Shown here piece after piece: positions 6,607 to 10,229 of a stretch of DNA of 10,229 nt (position 1 is the first letter of the stretch; every line of letters begins with the position of its first letter). The notes under the pieces were generated by a model that was not told the DNA's origin, did no database searches, and saw nothing but the letters and a program-made list of their open reading frames with translations. Where the stretch lies: NCBI GenBank assembly GCA_947246775.1, contig CAMXTM010000052.1, positions 1 through 10,229 of the forward strand, in the 5' to 3' direction. This stretch comes from an uncultured Clostridium sp. GTDB taxonomy: Bacteria > Bacillota > Clostridia > Lachnospirales > Anaerotignaceae. The position numbers were made by a program, and so were the translations under genes.

Positions 6607-6633
6607 TTTGGGGTGTTATAAAAACGCCCCAAA
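6607..6633 (-). terminator. Terminator-like hairpin after the SpoIID-domain gene
   Basis: An 11-bp stem TTTGGGGTGTT / AACGCCCCAAA with a 5-nt loop, one pair being T opposite G on the plus strand. It lies 5 nt beyond the stop of the SpoIID-domain gene and upstream of the ACT promoter. On the minus strand the stem is followed by AAAA rather than T, so it is not a standard intrinsic terminator. Its position still suggests that it ends or stabilises the transcript. Confidence 0.5.
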
Positions 6634-6637
6634 TATA

Positions 6638-9064
6638 CTAATTTATAATTCTTTGTACTTGCGCTCCATCAAAATAATGTTCTAATATCTGTTTATAGCC
6701 AAATCCTTGCTCTGCCATACCCATAGAACCATATTGGCTCATGCCAGCACCGTGACCATTACCACCACCATATATTGTTATACTCTCTATTTCATTTTCT
6801 GGTGTTTTTTGCTCCTCTATTGCAATAAAAGCACTTGGCAATATACTATAATTTATTTTTTCGCTGCCATCTTTTAACTGCAATACAACATCTGTTTCTC
6901 CTGCTTTGACTGGTCTCAATACATTTCTTATAGCATACTCTGTCTTTACTCTAGCACTACCCTTTTCTCCTGTTACAGTCAAAAACATAGCATTTCCACC
7001 CTCGCCTCTTTGCGAAACAGCAATATTTTGTATTGTTCCCAAATCTAAAGGCTCTGCAACTTTCCATGTGCCATCTTGCTGCAACACCTCTACCAAATTA
7101 TGGTTTGACTGATATACTTCTTGTATTCTTCTATTTAGGTCATTTATTACTTCTCTTGGCAATGTTGTTTTCCACCGAAACCATGGTGACGCACTATCAT
7201 AACTTTCCATTACCCAATTTTTAAAAAATGCTTCTGCATTTTGTTCATTTGTTAAATCACTTAGTGGACGTGACAAGCCTTGTGGCTTACTTATCAAATA
7301 TCCTCTATTTTCAGAGGGAAATACTTTACCATTGTCTTCTGCCCAAACTTCTCCTGAATTTGCTGTAACTCCTGCTGATGTAGAATAAAAATTAGCATTT
7401 ACTACTTTATCACCATATGTTACACCCATACCCTCCGTTTCTTCTACTGCTCTATTTGAAATTTCTTGTGTTTGACTACCATTATACACTTGGCTATTTG
7501 TAGAATCATCTACATGAGCGCCATAGTCACTATACCGATTAGCAAAAAATTGATTATACGCATAACTTCTTGCGGAAACTGCTTGCAGTTTTAGTGGCTC
7601 TAATCCAAAGCTAACTGGCATTTCATATGGTACAACTCCTTTTAAATAGGTTTCCAATGGTAATTCATTTACAATAGTAAAACCATTTGCTGTTTTTTCT
7701 AGCTCTAAACTTCCTCTATACTGTGGAAAAACACCATTTCTTGTTATATTCTTTAATGTAAATTGTCCATCATCTTCTGTAGTGACATATACCCTACCAT
7801 TTTCAAAAAGTCCTAAATCATTTTCTGGCGTCAATGTTACTTCTTCTCCTGCCTGAAATGTTTTTACAACATCGCCGCCTTTTAACATAAATGGTCTATC
7901 TGCTGTCAATATTACATTTGCCTGATTATATCCATTATAGCCTGTATCACTCAAAAGCACTCTAATATTATTTGGTGTAGCTTCTCGTCTAATGACTGCC
8001 GCTGCTACTTTTCCATCTTTATAATAGTAATCAGCTATATCTGTACCACTAATCAAACGTGTTACAGGTCGCCTTGTTACAGTTCCATCTATTTCTTCAT
8101 ATATCTTTGCATTATCTGCCCATTCTAAAACGCCATGATTTTGCAATTCTATACTATTATTCGTTGCCTTTTTAATGACATCTCTTCCACCATTTTCTAA
8201 TGGTGTAATAGAAATAACAGTATCTCCCTCTATTTGTATATCTGCTATACCACTTTCTGGTAAATTTTCTACATCTGCATATTCATATACTTTTACACCA
8301 TCTCCTGTATCAATCTCTATGCCATTGTTTGTTGTACTAAAATAAGCGTTCTCTATTACAGGCATTTCTTCTAATATTTCTTCTATCGCAATAATTTCTC
8401 TATCTTTTTCTAATATTCTTACTTTTTTATTTTCTAATGGTTTTAAATTACGCCCTATTGCCGTAAACAATCCATCTTCCATCAAAAGTATTGTACCATT
8501 ATCCGCTGTATCCAACAAAACTTGTTCTCTTGGTTTAATGCCATAAGAATATAAACTATCTTCTGCTCTCCTCCCTTGTAACGCTTCTTTAAAAAGTTCT
8601 AACCACAAACTATATGCTACCGCTTTATTTTTATTTTCATCATTAATTGTAATTCTCGTTTCATTATCTGGATTTAATCTATTAATTAAAGATTGTGTTT
8701 GTTCTAATGTTACATTTTCTTCTGGCAAAAAATTTTCTCCATCTCCTGAAAGATATCCCTCTATCACCGCTGTATTGATATATGGATAATACCAATCTTC
8801 TACACTTACATCATTAAAATGTATATTATTTTTCATTTGAGCAATTTCTACAGGAGTATAAAATGCTAATGCAATCATTTTTGCCATTTCTCCCCTTGTT
8901 ACAGGAACATCATCACCAAATCTTCCTACGCTTGCATTTTCTATTTGCAGCAATGTCCCCGTTTTTGGCGACTGCATAGGTTGCTCCCTTGATTGTACAT
9001 TTTCCTTTTTACAGCCCCCCAGCAAAAGCATCGCAATACAGAATAAAAGAGTTGTTTTTTTCAT
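6638..9064 (-). CDS. Lipoprotein with SLH region and SpoIID/LytB lytic transglycosylase domain
   Basis: 808-aa surface lipoprotein: a Lys-started signal peptide with lipobox LLGGC (Cys18). Residues about 53-130 resemble S-layer homology repeats (VTRGEMAKMIALAF; DWYYPYINTAVIEGYLSGD; FLPEENVTLEQ). A long, beta-rich middle (about 140-450) matches nothing I know. The SpoIID/LytB domain runs from about 465: LPLETYLKGVVPYEMP with the presumed catalytic Glu481, AVSARSYA, STSAGVTANSGEVW and the C-terminal GHGAGMSQYGSMG (from 770). SpoIID cleaves glycan strands whose peptides were removed; this protein is far larger and presumably acts on cell-wall glycan at the surface. The Cys-containing zinc motif I remember from C. 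difficile SpoIID is absent (VDDSTNSQ around 518-525). I start at ATG 9064 because it opens the signal peptide and AAGGAG (complement of 9075-9080) is 10 nt away; a longer start at 9115 would bury the signal peptide. It is monocistronic. Confidence 0.9.
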   Translation of the reverse strand: MKKTTLLFCIAMLLLGGCKKENVQSREQPMQSPKTGTLLQIENASVGRFGDDVPVTRGEMAKMIALAFYTPVEIAQMKNNIHFNDVSVEDWYYPYINTAVIEGYLSGDGENFLPEENVTLEQTQSLINRLNPDNETRITINDENKNKAVAYSLWLELFKEALQGRRAEDSLYSYGIKPREQVLLDTADNGTILLMEDGLFTAIGRNLKPLENKKVRILEKDREIIAIEEILEEMPVIENAYFSTTNNGIEIDTGDGVKVYEYADVENLPESGIADIQIEGDTVISITPLENGGRDVIKKATNNSIELQNHGVLEWADNAKIYEEIDGTVTRRPVTRLISGTDIADYYYKDGKVAAAVIRREATPNNIRVLLSDTGYNGYNQANVILTADRPFMLKGGDVVKTFQAGEEVTLTPENDLGLFENGRVYVTTEDDGQFTLKNITRNGVFPQYRGSLELEKTANGFTIVNELPLETYLKGVVPYEMPVSFGLEPLKLQAVSARSYAYNQFFANRYSDYGAHVDDSTNSQVYNGSQTQEISNRAVEETEGMGVTYGDKVVNANFYSTSAGVTANSGEVWAEDNGKVFPSENRGYLISKPQGLSRPLSDLTNEQNAEAFFKNWVMESYDSASPWFRWKTTLPREVINDLNRRIQEVYQSNHNLVEVLQQDGTWKVAEPLDLGTIQNIAVSQRGEGGNAMFLTVTGEKGSARVKTEYAIRNVLRPVKAGETDVVLQLKDGSEKINYSILPSAFIAIEEQKTPENEIESITIYGGGNGHGAGMSQYGSMGMAEQGFGYKQILEHYFDGAQVQRIIN

Positions 9065-9105
9065 TATATTTATTCTCCTTCCTCTTTTGAAAAGACTTGT
9101 ACCAT

Positions 9106-9134
9106 TTTTTATCATTTTATTCTAAAAGAGTAAA
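9106..9134 (-). promoter_or_regulatory. Possible promoter of the SpoIID-domain lipoprotein
   Basis: On the minus strand TTTACT (complement of 9129-9134), 17-bp spacer, then TAAAAA (complement of 9106-9111) preceded by TGA, an extended -10. Each hexamer matches four of six. It leaves a short leader and lies just downstream of the terminator at 9154-9177. Confidence 0.45.
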
Positions 9135-9139
9135 TTTAT

Positions 9140-9177
9140 TCCTAAATATAAAAAAAGACCTCTTTGAAAAGGTCTTT
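9140..9177 (-). terminator. Strong minus-strand intrinsic terminator without an upstream gene
   Basis: Stem AAAGACC / GGTCTTT (9154-9160 with 9171-9177) around a 10-nt loop that can add pairs. On the minus strand it is followed by TTTTTTATATTTAGG, a textbook T tract. No minus-strand gene lies to its right in the window. It may end antisense transcription from the XRE genes, insulate the lipoprotein promoter, or be an attenuator if transcription begins further upstream. Confidence 0.75.
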
Positions 9178-9200
9178 ATACTATTTATATTTAGTATTTT

Positions 9201-9260
9201 CTATATATTAAATGTTAATTTATATATTATATATAGAATAATATATGTTTTGTATTATTC
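9201..9260. repeat. AT-rich inverted repeats before the XRE gene
   Basis: Two short palindromes: CTATATAT (9201-9208) with ATATATAG (9229-9236), and GAATAATA (9236-9243) with TATTATTC (9253-9260). They fill the divergent gap between the lipoprotein and the XRE gene. They could be operator sites, but sequence made almost only of A and T gives such repeats often. Confidence 0.3.
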
Positions 9261-9303
9261 ATTTTTTGAAATCAATCATATAAAATAAATATGAGGTGAT
9301 TAT

Positions 9304-9537
9304 ATGGATAAATATGATAGTAGATATATTCAGATTGGATTAAAAGTTGCATATTATCGTAAAAAGAATGGTTTTACACAAGAACAACTGGCTGAAAAAA
9401 TAGATTTAAGTGTTGGTTATTTATCTCAAGTTGAAACACCAAGTGTCGCACAACCAATATCATTAAAAACATTATTTACTATTGCTGATACTTTTAACAT
9501 TCCACCAGCTAAATTTTTAGAATTTGATGATGAATAA
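9304..9537 (+). CDS. Small XRE-family HTH regulator
   Basis: 77-aa protein that is little more than a Cro/CI helix-turn-helix. Residues 8-73 read YIQIGLKVAYYRKKNGFTQ, then EQLAEKIDLSVGYLSQVE (helices 2-3) and PISLKTLFTIADTFNIPPAK. The form with YLSQVE and an N-terminal IGLKVAYYRKK is common in Clostridia, often near mobile elements or as free-standing regulators. GAGGTGAT (9293-9300) lies directly before the ATG. The promoter is not obvious: TTGTAT (9250-9255) has no -10 at the right distance, and the TATAAAAT at 9279-9286 has only a poor -35. It is probably followed by the second XRE gene at 9632 under a separate promoter. Target unknown. Confidence 0.87.
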   Translation: MDKYDSRYIQIGLKVAYYRKKNGFTQEQLAEKIDLSVGYLSQVETPSVAQPISLKTLFTIADTFNIPPAKFLEFDDE

Positions 9538-9546
9538 TATTGTTCT

Positions 9547-9574
9547 TTGTAATAAAAAAATACCCTACTATACT
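9547..9574 (+). promoter_or_regulatory. Possible promoter of the last XRE gene
   Basis: TTGTAA (9547-9552), 16-bp spacer, TATACT (9569-9574); start expected near 9581, about 50 nt before the TTG start codon. The 94-bp gap between the two XRE genes also supports separate transcription. Confidence 0.45.
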
Positions 9575-9631
9575 AAAAAACATAATAGAGTAAAAAAATC
9601 TTCATATCATATAAATTAGGAGGTTTATTAT

Positions 9632-9973
9632 TTGAGTAACGTTGATTATAAAATTAAAAATATATCTTTTAAAATTCGCAAGATTCGAGAATTAAAAGGA
9701 CTAACTCGTGAAGTCTTTTGCAAAGAACTAAACGAAAATATAGAGTATTGGGGATTAATTGAACGTGGTGAGCAAGCAATCAGCCTCTCTAAACTCATAC
9801 AAGTTTGTGAAACCTATAACATTCCTATAGAAGATGTTATTAACTTAGATTTTCAAGATTCTTCTGATACTACTAAACTAAAATCAGATATTAACCAATT
9901 AATTTCTTCCTGTAATGTTCATCAATTAGAAATTATAAAAAAATTTATATCAGAAATTGCCATAACAATATAA
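9632..9973 (+). CDS. XRE-family HTH regulator
   Basis: 113-aa regulator. Residues 11-68 form a divergent Cro/CI helix-turn-helix: ISFKIRKIRELKGLTREVFC, NENIEYWGLIERGEQAISLS, LIQVCETYNIPIEDVINL. The recognition helix (YWGLIERGE) is less standard than in the other three regulators of the window. After a Ser/Asp/Thr linker a C-terminal helix follows (INQLISSCNVHQLEIIKKFI), similar in plan to the tail of the regulator at 3749-4084. The start codon is TTG with a perfect AGGAGG (9618-9623) 8 nt upstream. A clear terminator follows immediately. I cannot name a target; the adjacent structured element on the right is a natural candidate neighbour. Confidence 0.85.
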   Translation: MSNVDYKIKNISFKIRKIRELKGLTREVFCKELNENIEYWGLIERGEQAISLSKLIQVCETYNIPIEDVINLDFQDSSDTTKLKSDINQLISSCNVHQLEIIKKFISEIAITI

Positions 9974-9996
9974 CTGCTCATATTAAGCAGTTTTTT
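9972..9996 (+). terminator. Intrinsic terminator after the last XRE gene
   Basis: Stem AACTGCT / AGCAGTT (9972-9978 with 9986-9992), 7-nt loop CATATTA, followed by a T run to 9996. The stem begins inside the stop codon of the gene. Confidence 0.85.
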
Positions 9997-10076
9997 AATT
10001 TTATATTTTATTAAAAATTTTTTTAAATAATAAAAAAAATACAGACTATCAAAAAACTTATTTTAGCCATTAAAAA
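9997..10076. other. AT-rich spacer, nothing recognised
   Basis: About 80 bp of nearly pure A/T with a TTTTATTA / TAATAAAA inverted repeat (10006-10013 with 10028-10035). No open reading frame, and no convincing promoter for the structured element that follows. Confidence 0.5.
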
Positions 10077-10229
10077 GCAAGGGGTATGGGGACTGCAAGT
10101 CCCCATTTTAATCCGCAAGGTGGGCTTTGCCCACCTGAGGAAAACAGCGAGTTTCAAGGCTTTTAAGCCGATGGAACGAGCTGTTTATTCCTCTGTTTAA
10201 GCAAGTCGAAAACCTGTTTTCGACTTAGC
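10077..10229 (+). ncRNA. Structured element of four hairpins, truncated by the window edge
   Basis: GC-rich compared with everything else here. Hairpin 1: ATGGGGACT / AGTCCCCAT (10086-10106, 3-nt loop). Hairpin 2: AGGTGGGC / GCCCACCT (10118-10136, loop TTT). Hairpin 3 is compound: GAGGA with TCCTC (10137-10141, 10189-10193), AAACAGC with GCTGTTT (10142-10148, 10180-10186), tandem G-A mismatches (149-150 with 178-179 of the 10 kb series), GTTTC with GGAAC including a G-U pair (10151-10155, 10173-10177), and an apical GGCTT / AAGCC. Hairpin 4: AAGTCGAAAAC / GTTTTCGACTT (10203-10226) with flanking GC / GC pairs. The motif GCAAG recurs at 10077, 10095, 10115 and 10201. The G-U and G-A features favour RNA from the plus strand. 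No open reading frame. I recognise no named family; a transfer origin or the end of a mobile element is the main alternative. Confidence 0.5.

Noticed and set aside
6906..7224. Plus-strand open frames within the SpoIID-domain gene
   Set aside because: Overlapping shadows in two frames opposite a recognised coding region, without ribosome binding sites.
10077..10229. CRISPR array or tRNA at the right end
   Set aside because: The hairpins differ from each other, there is no regular repeat-spacer spacing, and no cloverleaf or TTCGA/TTCAA-type T arm could be fitted.

Overview
The window looks like chromosome of a low-GC, endospore-forming anaerobe of the Clostridia. The composition is strongly AT-rich, with long A and T runs and A/T-ending codons. 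Ribosome binding sites are of the strong AGGAGG type, TTG and GTG starts are frequent, and there is a spore germination protease (gpr) divergent from rpsT, an arrangement shared with Bacillus and many Clostridia. I lean towards Lachnospirales-like taxa, but no rRNA or other marker is present to settle this.

Left part (1-2190). An acyltransferase gene (plsC-like) overlaps by 4 nt a lipoprotein gene with a TlpA/thioredoxin-like domain whose active site reads WASPC instead of WCxxC. A possible 23-codon membrane peptide follows directly. A perfect 17-bp hairpin then serves as a terminator shared with rpsT, which converges from the right.

Housekeeping and sporulation core (2188-3730). rpsT (minus strand, TTG start, structured leader) and gpr (plus strand) are transcribed from back-to-back promoters: a good sigma-A promoter for rpsT and a sigma-F-like promoter for gpr. 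The usual downstream neighbours of gpr (spoIIP, lepA) are not here.

Regulator pair (3749-4866). Two small XRE-type regulators are transcribed divergently from a 245-bp AT-rich region that holds an interrupted inverted repeat and a good sigma-A promoter. This looks like a self-regulated switch inserted after gpr.

Minus-strand metabolic and envelope block (4839-9177). An ACT-domain gene (UPF0237) and a DUF711/UPF0210 'PFL family' gene form a tight operon with a clear promoter and terminator. Upstream of it is an 808-aa lipoprotein with an N-terminal SLH region and a C-terminal SpoIID/LytB lytic transglycosylase domain. A strong minus-strand terminator sits just upstream of that gene's own predicted promoter, with no gene in the window to serve.

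Right end (9304-10229). Two more small XRE regulators are followed by a good intrinsic terminator. The last ~150 bp are markedly richer in GC and fold into at least four successive hairpins, with a G-U pair and tandem G-A mismatches that favour a plus-strand structured RNA. This element runs into the window edge. It is the most likely place for something undescribed: a structured non-coding RNA, or the start of a mobile or transfer element.
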